Part shown: positions 15,371 to 22,580 of the stretch, one piece after another
Position numbering within the stretch: position 1 is the first letter of the stretch
How the letters are laid out: each line of letters begins with the position of its first letter
Source: Aquirhabdus sp.
Lineage (GTDB): Bacteria > Pseudomonadota > Gammaproteobacteria > Pseudomonadales > Moraxellaceae
DNA: 22,580 nt
Direction: 5' to 3'
Assembly: GCA_030150135.1 (NCBI GenBank)
Contig: JASLGO010000061.1
Span: 1-22,580 of the forward strand
Notes under the pieces: generated by a model
What the model saw: the letters and a program-made list of their open reading frames with translations, nothing else
The model's database searches: none
What the model was told of the DNA's origin: nothing
Position numbers and translations under genes: made by a program

Positions 15371-16619
15371 TTCCTAGCCCCTTGGTAATCCATGCTAAAC
15401 GATCACTATCTTCGTCAATCGCCGCCTCTCGAATAAGCTGCGAAGGTCGATGTAGTAGCTTTGCCATTAGACTCTGAGATAATCGCTCAAACACTTCATC
15501 AACTGCAATACCCTGCTCTATAAGATGTTTAGCACGAAGTACTTCTTGCTGACGGATTTCATCCATTTGCTGACGATACTGGGCAATCACTGGTCCTGCC
15601 TGTTGCGCACGACTGGCTTGAATATATTGTGCGGCTAATTGACTCACCATCACTTCAGCTTCAACAGCCGCTTGGCGGCGCTGGGCGAGATTACCGTCAA
15701 TCACACGTTGTAAATCATCAACTGTATATAAGAAAACATCGTCTAAGCCGTCAATACTCGGCTCAATATCTCGCGGGACAGCCAAATCAACCATCAACAT
15801 CGGACGATGACGGCGAGCTTTTAGAGCTCGGCGTACCATTTCTCGTGTGATGACAGGATGAATACTACCCGTTGAACAAGACACTAAATCTGCACGATGA
15901 AGTGTCTGGTCAAGTTGGTTAAACGGAATCACTTCCACAGGTAAATGAACTCTTAACTCATCGGCCAAGCTTTCTGCGCGCTCAATGCCACGGTTACAAA
16001 TTAATATTTTTTTAACACCATGATCAGCAAGATGACGCCCCACAAGCGTATTCATCTCACCTGCTGCAACCAGCAAAACAGTCGTTTCACTCAAATCGCT
16101 AAATACTTGTCGCGCCAATTGAAGGACAGCAAAACCCAAAGAAACCGCCTGTGATCCAATTGCAGTTTCTGTACGTACTTTTTTAGCTGCGCTAAATACT
16201 TGTTCAAAAATTCGGGATAATTTTGGCGTCACAGTCCCAGCATCGCGTGCATACTGAAGTGCACTTTTGACCTGGCCCAAAATTTGTGGCTCACCTAGAA
16301 CCATTGAATCGATACCGCTCGCAACACGCATTAAATGAATGAGCGCCCCTTCTTCACCATGCTGGTAAAGATGATCGACGAGCGCCTCAACGGGCAGCCC
16401 ATGAGTATTCGCCAACCATTCAGCCAAATCACTTGGTGAGTCAGTAATGCTGTATAACTCTGTTCGATTACAAGTTGATACAATCACTAAATCATTCGTC
16501 AAACCCAATTGCTGAGCATGACGAAGAGCATCACCTAATCGCTCTGGTACAAACGCGACTTGCTCGCGAATCTCCAAAGGTGCGGTGGTGTGATTGATGC
16601 CTAAAGCAAAGAAACCCAT
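15348..16619 (-). CDS. hemA: Glutamyl-tRNA reductase
   Basis: This enzyme reduces glutamyl-tRNA(Glu) to glutamate-1-semialdehyde with NADPH, the first step of C5-pathway tetrapyrrole synthesis. The 423-residue product begins MGFFALGINHTTAP. Catalytic Cys50 sits in STCNRTELY, the same position as in E. coli, and supports the start at 16619. Reading further upstream would add 27 residues with no family resemblance. LGEPQILGQVK and the NADPH-binding block follow; the usual GAGEM is AAGEM here. The C-terminal dimerisation helices (LMAKLLHRPSQLIREAA) are present. The YceI-family gene overlaps its 3' end, and the TPR gene diverges from it, an arrangement known from Pseudomonas. Confidence 0.95.
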   Translation of the reverse strand: MGFFALGINHTTAPLEIREQVAFVPERLGDALRHAQQLGLTNDLVIVSTCNRTELYSITDSPSDLAEWLANTHGLPVEALVDHLYQHGEEGALIHLMRVASGIDSMVLGEPQILGQVKSALQYARDAGTVTPKLSRIFEQVFSAAKKVRTETAIGSQAVSLGFAVLQLARQVFSDLSETTVLLVAAGEMNTLVGRHLADHGVKKILICNRGIERAESLADELRVHLPVEVIPFNQLDQTLHRADLVSCSTGSIHPVITREMVRRALKARRHRPMLMVDLAVPRDIEPSIDGLDDVFLYTVDDLQRVIDGNLAQRRQAAVEAEVMVSQLAAQYIQASRAQQAGPVIAQYRQQMDEIRQQEVLRAKHLIEQGIAVDEVFERLSQSLMAKLLHRPSQLIREAAIDEDSDRLAWITKGLGNDEHNDS

Positions 16620-16801
16620 TGTGCGTCGATTGCCACTTGCAAATATGGTATTGTGCGATATGCGATGCGCAAATACAAACATTGCTGATGTATTTATCAC
16701 TGCAACGACAGATAATATACATAAATTTGAAATACTTTTGATTACGATGAATCACCCTGATGACTGGGTATGAAGTTAATCACTGAGATAGCGAGGTTCG
16801 T

Positions 16802-18523
16802 TTGCTCCAGTTGGATTTAGCAAAGTCTTATTGCAATCGCTATCAAGTCTTGATTCGCGGTTCAATTTTATTGACCGCTTTATTCACGCACACTGCTCAA
16901 GCTGCACTACTTGATGTATTTTCGGCTGAACTCGCTTTAGCTCGTGGTATGACAGACAAAGGCGTTGTCCTCTATCGAGCTCAAGCATTACAAACAACTG
17001 ACCCGATTGTTCTAGAGCGTGCGCTCACTGTCGCACTGGAAAATAACGATATTGACGGCGGTCTCGCCATTACCAAACATTGGGTTGAAGTTGATCCAAA
17101 CTACATCCCTGCTTTATTTTACATGGCGCATCTATCGCTGAAAGCACATGACTATCGTCTAGCCACAAAAACGCTCGATAAAATCTTAAGCTACGACCCA
17201 AATGCTGCATTAGACCGCATTGTTGCAGGAATCTCCCCAGATGATCCGAATGATCGTACTGCACTATTAAGCGCGCTCCAAAGCCTGAAGGAATATAACA
17301 ATCCTTCGCTTTCCGTACTCAAAGCAGGTCTTCTCGTTCAGGCAGGACAACCCGAAGAAGCACTCCGAGAAGTCAACATTGCCTTGCGCAAAAAACCAGA
17401 TGTCACAGCGTTTATTACTCTAAAGGCAAATATTTTATTGAGCGAAAATAAAACAACCGACGTTCAAAAATTATTAGCCGAAGAAATTAAACGTCAGCCA
17501 AAGAATAAAAGTCTGCAATTATTTGAAGTCCGTTTTTTGCTAAAAAACAACCAGCCTCAGCTTGCAATGTCTCGGCTCAAAAAAATGTCACAGCGCTGGC
17601 GCGGAGATGGGGAAATATTGCTTCTTGCTGGATTGGTGAGTATCGACAATCAGCGTATGCTGGATGCTGAACGTTATTTAGTTCAGCTGTTACCTATCGA
17701 CCAATATGTCGATCAAGCTTATTTTTATCTTGGAATTGCCGCTGAACGTCAAAATCACATTACCGTTGCGATTAGTTACTTTCGAAAAGTACAAGGCGAT
17801 GAACTCTATCGCAAAGCTCAAAGAAAACTTGCGGTCATCATGACTGCCAACAATCAACTCGATAACGAATTGGAATACTTAACCCAAGAGCGAATTGAAC
17901 ATCCAGAACAAACGAGTTTCTTATATTTACTGCAAGCACAATTACTTAAAGATAATCAGCGCCCAGAAACCGCGCGTAAACTACTCAATGAAGCCATTGC
18001 CAGCCTACCGAACCAACCTGATCTCATATACGCCAGAATTTTGCTGCTCAAACCTAATGAAAGCGAACTGCTTGATCGGGAATCTGAACATTTACTCGCA
18101 TTGAGTCCAGATAATCCTGTCTATCTCAATGCGTTTGCATTTGCGCTCGCTCAACAAAATCGTCGTTTATCAGATGCTCGCTCATTAGCAGAACGTGCCA
18201 ATAAATTAGCGCCAAATCATCCTGCAATTTTAGATACGCTCGGCTATATTGCCTTGCTTCAAAAAGATTACTCCTTTGCAATAGAGACACTACGTGCGGC
18301 ATATCATGCAGAACCTAGTATGAATATTGGAATGCATCTCGTTACAGCACTTGCAAGCTCAAAAAAATATGATGCAGAACGTCTTCAACTCATCAATGAG
18401 CTCAAAGAACATTTTCCAAATGACTCTCAGATCACAATACAACCAAATCATAACGACCACACCAAGATCAAATATCCATCGCAACCTAGAAATGCAATCA
18501 CTGCAAATGTAATTCGCCACTGA
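16802..18523 (+). CDS. TPR-repeat exported protein (hemA-lolB neighbour family)
   Basis: A 573-residue protein with a long N-terminal signal-like segment (RGSILLTALFTHTAQA, likely cleavage after AQA near residue 34). It then has many tetratricopeptide-like helical repeats to about residue 540, for example YIPALFYMAHLSLKAHDYRLA and ILDTLGYIALLQKDYSFAIE. The tail is polar. It corresponds by position and architecture to the uncharacterised TPR gene between hemA and lolB in pseudomonads. A role in the cell envelope is inferred from export and from lolB next door; no function is established. The start is TTG 16802, with GAGG five bases upstream; no in-frame ATG serves better. lolB follows after 9 bases. 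Confidence 0.85.
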   Translation: MLQLDLAKSYCNRYQVLIRGSILLTALFTHTAQAALLDVFSAELALARGMTDKGVVLYRAQALQTTDPIVLERALTVALENNDIDGGLAITKHWVEVDPNYIPALFYMAHLSLKAHDYRLATKTLDKILSYDPNAALDRIVAGISPDDPNDRTALLSALQSLKEYNNPSLSVLKAGLLVQAGQPEEALREVNIALRKKPDVTAFITLKANILLSENKTTDVQKLLAEEIKRQPKNKSLQLFEVRFLLKNNQPQLAMSRLKKMSQRWRGDGEILLLAGLVSIDNQRMLDAERYLVQLLPIDQYVDQAYFYLGIAAERQNHITVAISYFRKVQGDELYRKAQRKLAVIMTANNQLDNELEYLTQERIEHPEQTSFLYLLQAQLLKDNQRPETARKLLNEAIASLPNQPDLIYARILLLKPNESELLDRESEHLLALSPDNPVYLNAFAFALAQQNRRLSDARSLAERANKLAPNHPAILDTLGYIALLQKDYSFAIETLRAAYHAEPSMNIGMHLVTALASSKKYDAERLQLINELKEHFPNDSQITIQPNHNDHTKIKYPSQPRNAITANVIRH

Positions 18524-18532
18524 CCTCAAGCC

Positions 18533-19264
18533 ATGAAACAACATATTCTTATGAAAAAAGCTTTTTGTAAAAGTCATTTAATCTATTTATCAGTCATACC
18601 ACTATTCAGTCTATTGACCGCTTGCCAATCTTTGCGTCCACCCAAACTACCCAATATCCCCACGTCAACAATAGCTACATCAACTCACTCTACGGCGAAT
18701 ACCACACCGCCCATCCATTTCAACATCACAGGTAAAATTGGCGTCCGAACATCCAAACAAAGTGGTAGTGCTTTTTATGCTTGGTCACAAGATGGGGAGC
18801 GATTTGCGATTGATCTCACTGGCGCTCTGGGAATCGGACGAACCCATATTGAAGGAATACCAAACCACGTCAGCCTACAAAGTGCCAAAACAGGATATAT
18901 AGAGGCAGCGACGCCCGAAGAACTCTTACAGCGTGCAACAGGATGGCAAGCACCGATTTCATACCTTCCACATTGGATTAACGGCGAGCCAGTCAATGTC
19001 ATGAGTCAAGTGACACGTGATCCACAACATCGCTTACTTACACTCAATGAAGGTGGCTGGGATGTTAACTTTAACTATAATGATCAGACTGATAGCCAAT
19101 ATCCTAATCGATTAGTCATGACCCAAATGATTACGCCACAATCAGAACAAGCTGACTCAAATACACAAAATAATCGCGTTATCTTAACGATTCAACGAGA
19201 AGCTACTGTACCCACTGAACAATCTACGCCACAAGAATCAACAACTACGAGTACCACTCCGTGA
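18533..19264 (+). CDS. lolB: Outer-membrane lipoprotein insertion protein LolB
   Basis: LolB receives lipoproteins from the periplasmic carrier LolA and inserts them in the outer membrane; it is itself a lipoprotein. A type II signal peptide ends in the lipobox L-L-T-A-C31. The barrel shows GKIGVRTSKQSGSAFYAWSQ, ALGIGRTHIEG, TPEELLQRATGWQAPISYLP and WINGEPV, as in LolB. It is 243 residues long, longer than E. coli LolB, because of a Ser/Thr linker after the lipobox and a Gln/Thr-rich tail of about 35 residues. ATG 18533 or ATG 18551 could be the start; neither has a clear ribosome-binding site. The stop overlaps the ispE start in GTGA. Confidence 0.92.
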   Translation: MKQHILMKKAFCKSHLIYLSVIPLFSLLTACQSLRPPKLPNIPTSTIATSTHSTANTTPPIHFNITGKIGVRTSKQSGSAFYAWSQDGERFAIDLTGALGIGRTHIEGIPNHVSLQSAKTGYIEAATPEELLQRATGWQAPISYLPHWINGEPVNVMSQVTRDPQHRLLTLNEGGWDVNFNYNDQTDSQYPNRLVMTQMITPQSEQADSNTQNNRVILTIQREATVPTEQSTPQESTTTSTTP

Positions 19265-20136
19265 GCCGTCTTCGCCTTCCTGCACCCGCAAAGCTCAATC
19301 GTTTTTTACACATTACTGGACGCCGAAATGATGGCTATCACTTATTACAAACGGTCTTTCAACTGATTGACCAAATGGATTGGCTGACTTTTGAGCCAAA
19401 TCAAACGCTTGAACTGATCAGCGATCTTCCTTTTCCAGCGCAAGATAATTTAATTATTCGAGCTGCTCAATTATTGCAACGCACGACTGGATGCAATCAA
19501 GGTGCAAAAATCGTCTTAGAGAAAAACCTTCCCATGGGTGGCGGTTTAGGCGGGGGCTCATCTGATGCAGCAACAACACTGCTCGCGTTAAATCATTTAT
19601 GGCAAACCCAACTAAGTATTAACGAGTTAGCGCAGTTAGGTTTGAAACTCGGCGCAGATGTTCCTGTTTTTGTTCGTGGACAGAATGCTTGGGCTGAAGG
19701 CGTCGGCGAAATATTAATGCCTATCTCACTCCCAGAAAGTCATTTTGTCGTACTGACCCCAGATTGTTTTGTGAGTACCGCAGAAATTTTTAATGATCCA
19801 CACTTAACACGAAATACATCTATAATCGATCAAGCTTATTTTCTAGCTGAATTACAAAATCTTTATCACGACAAACACACACACAATGACTGTGAAATCG
19901 TTGTACGAAAACTTTATCCTGAAGTTGATCAGGCTCTTTGTTTTTTAGAACAAATCCAAAAAGAATCAGCTGAACTTTTAGAACCACCACAACTCACAGG
20001 AACAGGTGCTTGTGTGTTTCTTTTAGCGCCAACACGCGCATTTGCTGATAAAATACTCAAACAATCTCCATTTAAGGGTTTTGTTTGTTCAGGAATTGGA
20101 CAATCACCTGTGCATTCCGCATTAAATTTGTTATAG
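19261..20136 (+). CDS. ispE: 4-diphosphocytidyl-2-C-methyl-D-erythritol kinase
   Basis: A GHMP-family kinase that phosphorylates CDP-methylerythritol in the MEP (non-mevalonate) isoprenoid pathway. The 291-residue product has the active-site start PAPAKLNRFLHITGRR (Lys11) and DGYHLL. PMGGGLGGGSSDAA at 91-104 is the ATP-binding Gly-rich loop, and LGADVPVFV carries the catalytic Asp. GTGACVFLL near the C terminus is the third GHMP motif. The GTG start at 19261 overlaps the lolB TGA by four bases, indicating translational coupling and an operon TPR-lolB-ispE. Confidence 0.95.
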   Translation: MSRLRLPAPAKLNRFLHITGRRNDGYHLLQTVFQLIDQMDWLTFEPNQTLELISDLPFPAQDNLIIRAAQLLQRTTGCNQGAKIVLEKNLPMGGGLGGGSSDAATTLLALNHLWQTQLSINELAQLGLKLGADVPVFVRGQNAWAEGVGEILMPISLPESHFVVLTPDCFVSTAEIFNDPHLTRNTSIIDQAYFLAELQNLYHDKHTHNDCEIVVRKLYPEVDQALCFLEQIQKESAELLEPPQLTGTGACVFLLAPTRAFADKILKQSPFKGFVCSGIGQSPVHSALNLL

Positions 20137-20144
20137 TTGCGCCC

Positions 20145-20178
20145 CGTCGAACAGCTTGCACAAGCAATCATTTCGACG
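20145..20178 (+). other. Stem-loop between ispE and the first tRNA-Gln
   Basis: CGTCGAA (20145-20151) pairs with TTCGACG (20172-20178), and the interior contains GCTT/AAGC (20154-20157, 20162-20165). No U-run follows, so it is not a standard terminator. It may mark the 5' side of the tRNA precursor or the end of the ispE mRNA. TATAGT at 20132-20137, followed by a GC-rich stretch, is a possible -10 for the tRNA, but no -35 is clear. Confidence 0.4.
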
Positions 20179-20196
20179 TGTTTCGCAACATGTACT

Positions 20197-20272
20197 AGGG
20201 GCGTCGCCAAGTTGGTAAGGCATCAGGTTTTGATCCTGACATCCGTTGGTTCGAGTCCAGCCGCCCCTGCCA
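20197..20272 (+). tRNA. tRNA-Gln (anticodon UUG), copy 1
   Basis: A full cloverleaf of 76 bases including encoded CCA. The acceptor stem is AGGGGCG with CGCCCCT. The anticodon stem TCAGG/CCTGA encloses the loop TTTTGAT, giving anticodon TTG. The T arm GTTGG-TTCGAGT-CCAGC has one non-Watson-Crick pair. The discriminator is G, as usual for Gln. A tRNA-Gln also lies between ispE and prs in pseudomonads. Confidence 0.96.
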
Positions 20273-20381
20273 TGTGTGAACAAATATATAAATGGAAATA
20301 CACTGTTATTTTGTTAGAAAAAAGAACAGATGTAATAAGTGAAAGGTCGCTATGCTTGGTTAAGAAATTAAGAATATTTTC

Positions 20382-20410
20382 TTGACAATCAAACATCAAA
20401 TCACTATTAT
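20382..20410 (+). promoter_or_regulatory. Strong promoter of tRNA-Gln copy 2
   Basis: TTGACA (20382-20387) is a perfect -35. TATTAT (20405-20410) is a five-of-six -10 with exactly 17 bases between. The following CCGCCGC is a GC-rich discriminator as found at ppGpp-sensitive stable-RNA promoters. Transcription would start about 6 bases before the tRNA. Confidence 0.8.
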
Positions 20411-20422
20411 TTCCGCCGCTAC

Positions 20423-20498
20423 AGGGGCGTCGCCAAGTTGGTAAGGCATCAGGTTTTGATCCTGACATCCGTTGGTTCGAGTCCAGCCGCCCCTGCCA
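20423..20498 (+). tRNA. tRNA-Gln (anticodon UUG), copy 2
   Basis: Identical over all 76 bases, including CCA, to copy 1 at 20197-20272. The flanks differ, so this is a tandem gene duplication limited to the tRNA itself. It has its own strong promoter directly upstream. The spacer between the copies is 150 bases. Confidence 0.96.
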
Positions 20499-20568
20499 TA
20501 TTTTGTTTTAAAGATACATCCTCTTCACTCTGCTGAATTTTTTCCGCCTTTACTGTCAGGATTGAGCT

Positions 20569-21525
20569 ATGCCAAATCTCGTCATCTTCACTGGCAACGC
20601 TCACCCTGAGTTAGCACAAAAAGTCGCAAGTCATCTGCACGTTCCGCTTGGCGCTGCCACCGTCAATCGTTTTTCTGATGGCGAAATTGCTATCGAAATT
20701 AACGAAAACGTTCGTGGTAAAGATGTTTTCATTCTCCAGCCTACTTGCGCGCCAACCAATGATAACCTGATGGAAATCTTGGTCATGGCAGATGCTCTAC
20801 GTCGCGCAAGTGCGGGTCGTATCACCGCAGTTTTGCCGTACTTCGGCTACGCACGTCAAGATCGTCGTCCACGTTCAGCTCGTGTGCCCATTAGCGCGAA
20901 AGTGGTTGCAGACATGCTCAGTATTGTTGGCATCGATCGTGTTCTAACGATGGATCTTCACGCAGACCAAATTCAAGGTTTCTTTGATATCCCAGTTGAC
21001 AATATTTACGGCTCACCAATACTGCTAACTGACCTTAAAAAGCAAGGCAATAACAGCAATTTGATCGTCGTATCTCCAGATATCGGCGGTGTTGTACGTG
21101 CTCGTGCAGTTGCAAAACAACTCGGTGACATCGAACTTGCGATTATCGACAAACGTCGTCTACGCGCCAATGAAGCTCAAGTGATGCATATCATTGGTGA
21201 TGTAAACGGCCGTGATTGCGTCATTGTTGACGATATGGTCGACACTGCGGGAACCCTGTGTAAAGCTGCTGCTGCACTCAAAGAGCATGGTGCACGTAGT
21301 GTTGTTGCTTATTGTACTCACCCAGTGTTGTCTGGCGCAGCGATTGATAATTTAAATGGCTCTCCAATTGATGAGTTAGTTGTGACTGACACCATTCCAT
21401 TAAGCCAAGGTGCAAAAGATTGCACTAAAGTACGCCAAATCAGCGTTTCAAGTTTACTTGCGGAAACGATTCGTCGTATTAACAACGAAGAATCGATCAG
21501 TGCAATGTTTGAGCTAATCGACTAA
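20569..21525 (+). CDS. prs: Ribose-phosphate pyrophosphokinase (PRPP synthase)
   Basis: This enzyme makes 5-phosphoribosyl-1-pyrophosphate from ribose 5-phosphate and ATP, feeding purine, pyrimidine, NAD, His and Trp synthesis. The 318-residue class I enzyme opens with NLVIFTGNAHPELAQKVA. It has NRFSDGEIAIEI, YFGYARQDRR (flexible catalytic loop), TMDLHADQIQGFF, and the PRPP-binding VDDMVDTAGTL. AGGA lies nine bases before ATG 20569. It follows the tRNA pair and precedes rplY across a hairpin-rich gap. Length matches the family closely (E. coli 315). Confidence 0.97.
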   Translation: MPNLVIFTGNAHPELAQKVASHLHVPLGAATVNRFSDGEIAIEINENVRGKDVFILQPTCAPTNDNLMEILVMADALRRASAGRITAVLPYFGYARQDRRPRSARVPISAKVVADMLSIVGIDRVLTMDLHADQIQGFFDIPVDNIYGSPILLTDLKKQGNNSNLIVVSPDIGGVVRARAVAKQLGDIELAIIDKRRLRANEAQVMHIIGDVNGRDCVIVDDMVDTAGTLCKAAAALKEHGARSVVAYCTHPVLSGAAIDNLNGSPIDELVVTDTIPLSQGAKDCTKVRQISVSSLLAETIRRINNEESISAMFELID

Positions 21526-21562
21526 TCAAGCAAAACTTTTATTAGATTTAATGATTTTGTAT

Positions 21563-21582
21563 TGAGCGAGGAAACTCGCTTA
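21563..21582 (+). terminator. Hairpin 1 between prs and rplY
   Basis: TGAGCGAG (21563-21570) pairs with CTCGCTTA (21575-21582), with one G-U pair, around a GAAA (GNRA-type) tetraloop. No U-run follows. It is the first of three consecutive stems in this 146-base gap. Confidence 0.5.
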
Positions 21583-21587
21583 ACTCC

Positions 21588-21615
21588 GCCGAACTGGTCG
21601 CAAGTTCGGCATTTT
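21588..21615 (+). terminator. Hairpin 2 between prs and rplY, weak terminator
   Basis: GCCGAACT (21588-21595) pairs perfectly with AGTTCGGC (21603-21610) around a 7-base loop, followed by ATTTT. The stem is GC-rich but the U-tract has only four Us, so partial termination after prs is plausible. Confidence 0.55.
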
Positions 21616-21621
21616 ACCAAC

Positions 21622-21646
21622 TAAAGCCTCGATTTTTGAGACTTTA
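21622..21646 (+). other. Hairpin 3, in the rplY leader
   Basis: TAAAG-C-CTC (21622-21630) pairs with GAG-A-CTTTA (21638-21646), with one internal C/A mismatch. The loop is GATTTTT. It ends 26 bases before the rplY ATG and leaves its Shine-Dalgarno sequence free. Confidence 0.4.
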
Positions 21647-21671
21647 AAACTGTTGTTTATTAGGAAATACC

Positions 21672-22295
21672 ATGAGCACTACAGATTTTAGCTTGAACGT
21701 TCAAGCACGTGACTTGCAAGGGAAAGGTGCGAGCCGCCGCCTGCGTCACTCAAACCTCGTACCAGGCGTGATTTACGGCGGCGCTGCTGCTGCACAATCC
21801 ATCAGCATTCGCTTGAATGAGTTAGTTAAAGCATTGGAAAGCGAAGCGTTCTATTCACACGTTTTGACTTTAAATGTTGATGGCAAAGCAGAACAAGTTG
21901 TTCTAAAAGCGCTTCAACGTCATCCAGCAAAAAACACACCAATGCATGCTGACTTCTATCGCATTGATAAAACACATGAAATTACAATGCGCGTACCATT
22001 ACACTTCACCAACCAAGAAACAGCGGTTGGCGTGAAACAACAAGGTGGTCAGCTATCAATCACTGTAAACGACGTTGAAGTTCGTACATTGGCAGCAAAC
22101 TTGCCAGAATTCATCGAAGTTGACTTAAGCGATGTTAAATTGGATCAAGTTTTGCACTTGTCAGACATCAAACTGCCAAAAGGCGTTAAATTGACTCAAC
22201 TTAGCCATGGCGCAGACAGCCATGACCTACCAATCGCAAGCATTCACTTAGCGAAAGGTCAAAAAGCTGACGACGCAGAAGCTGCTGCTGAATAA
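21672..22295 (+). CDS. rplY: 50S ribosomal protein L25 (general stress protein Ctc form)
   Basis: A 207-residue two-domain L25/TL5/Ctc protein. The N-terminal 5S-rRNA-binding domain has GKGASRRLRHSNLVPGVIYGG and LKALQRHPAKNTPMHADFYRI. The C-terminal Ctc beta domain has VPLHFTNQETAVGVKQQGG and LPEFIEVDLSDV. E. coli L25 is only the first domain of about 94 residues. The tail is Ala/Glu-rich. AGGA lies six bases before ATG 21672. The order prs-rplY-pth is conserved widely in bacteria. Confidence 0.96.
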   Translation: MSTTDFSLNVQARDLQGKGASRRLRHSNLVPGVIYGGAAAAQSISIRLNELVKALESEAFYSHVLTLNVDGKAEQVVLKALQRHPAKNTPMHADFYRIDKTHEITMRVPLHFTNQETAVGVKQQGGQLSITVNDVEVRTLAANLPEFIEVDLSDVKLDQVLHLSDIKLPKGVKLTQLSHGADSHDLPIASIHLAKGQKADDAEAAAE

Positions 22296-22328
22296 TTAAG
22301 CACACTACTTCTTAAAAAGTCTTAGGCA

Positions 22329-22580
22329 ATGTCTAAAGAACAAACGAGTATTTCCCTCATCGTAGGGCTGGGCAATCCGGGAACGGAATATGCCCAGACT
22401 CGTCATAACGCTGGGTTTTGGTATGTTGAAGCCATTGCCCAGCGTTTTAACATTACCCTGAAAGCAGAAAGTCGATTTTCTGGTCTTACGGGTCGCGGAC
22501 TTATTGATGGTCATGATGTGCGGTTATTATTACCTTCCACGTTCATGAATTTATCAGGCAGATCTGTTGCGCCGATGGCG
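22329..22580 (+). CDS. pth: Peptidyl-tRNA hydrolase, N-terminal part
   Basis: The first 84 codons; the gene runs off the right edge in frame. It hydrolyses the ester of peptidyl-tRNA released prematurely from ribosomes. LIVGLGNPGTEYAQTRHNAGF carries the family signature with catalytic His26, and STFMNLSG is the second conserved block. About six residues precede the E. coli-like start. ATG 22329 has AGG only two bases upstream, so initiation may rely on the rplY ribosomes finishing 33 bases before. Confidence 0.94.
   Translation, partial: MSKEQTSISLIVGLGNPGTEYAQTRHNAGFWYVEAIAQRFNITLKAESRFSGLTGRGLIDGHDVRLLLPSTFMNLSGRSVAPMA

Noticed and set aside
16531..16755. Upstream extension of hemA and an overlapping minus-strand frame before the chosen hemA start
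   Set aside because: The added residues do not resemble glutamyl-tRNA reductase, and the start at 16619 puts the catalytic Cys at position 50 as in E. coli.
20137..20385. Open frame across the first tRNA-Gln on the plus strand, and minus-strand frames through both tRNAs
   Set aside because: They run through clear tRNA genes and have no ribosome-binding site or recognisable product.
20197..20498. Two 76-base repeats as a possible mobile-element or attachment-site signature
   Set aside because: The repeats are exactly the tRNA genes, and no integrase, phage gene or foreign cargo lies between or beside them.
1..22580. CRISPR arrays, insertion sequences, toxin-antitoxin or phage-defence genes
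   Set aside because: No regularly spaced repeats, transposase motifs or defence-gene pairs were seen; nearly all of the window is explained by housekeeping genes.

Overview
The window is a compact, mostly housekeeping stretch of a gammaproteobacterial chromosome. Low-to-moderate GC, Gln/Lys/Thr-rich proteins, a NadM-Nudix fusion, a degenerate FimX, and the order hemA / TPR gene / lolB / ispE / tRNA-Gln / prs / rplY / pth point to Moraxellaceae, most likely Acinetobacter or a close relative. That assignment is inferred from gene content and order, not from a database search. No transposase, integrase, phage gene, CRISPR array, frameshift or pseudogene was seen.

Layout. Positions 1-5293 hold the 5' end of lpxB (minus), a TauE/SafE-type anion exporter, a class I DAHP synthase followed by a small phosphatase-like gene, a convergent cysQ, and yrfG-hslR, a pair also adjacent in E. 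coli. Positions 5294-9830 hold the least ordinary part: a 603-residue protein with a PilZ-like segment and no recognised function, followed by fimX. FimX is a REC-PAS-GGDEF-EAL protein in which every signature is degenerate, so it should act as a receptor rather than an enzyme. A strong bidirectional terminator closes this block. Positions 9860-13529 (minus) hold trmO, a GspE/PilB-family ATPase and nadM with short gaps, possibly one operon. The ATPase has no secretion or pilus genes directly beside it, but it lies about 1.2 kb beyond the end of fimX.

Positions 13530-15370 hold a 345-base leader region with a terminator-like hairpin, fpr (ferredoxin-NADP reductase), and a secreted YceI-family protein whose start lies inside the end of hemA. 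From 16.6 kb, hemA (minus) diverges from a TPR gene, lolB and ispE (overlapping GTGA junction). Two identical tRNA-Gln(UUG) genes, prs, rplY and the 5' part of pth follow. The second tRNA has a textbook promoter with a GC-rich discriminator. Three consecutive hairpins lie between prs and rplY.

The best candidate for an undescribed system is the PilZ-like/FimX pair, possibly acting with the nearby GspE/PilB-like ATPase. FimX-PilZ-PilB complexes control type IV pili in other genera, but the partner here is far larger than a canonical PilZ protein and its PilZ motif is altered. Other points worth checking are several perfect or near-perfect inverted repeats upstream of the exporter, the DAHP synthase and the PilZ-like gene, and a mini-ORF that overlaps the fimX start.
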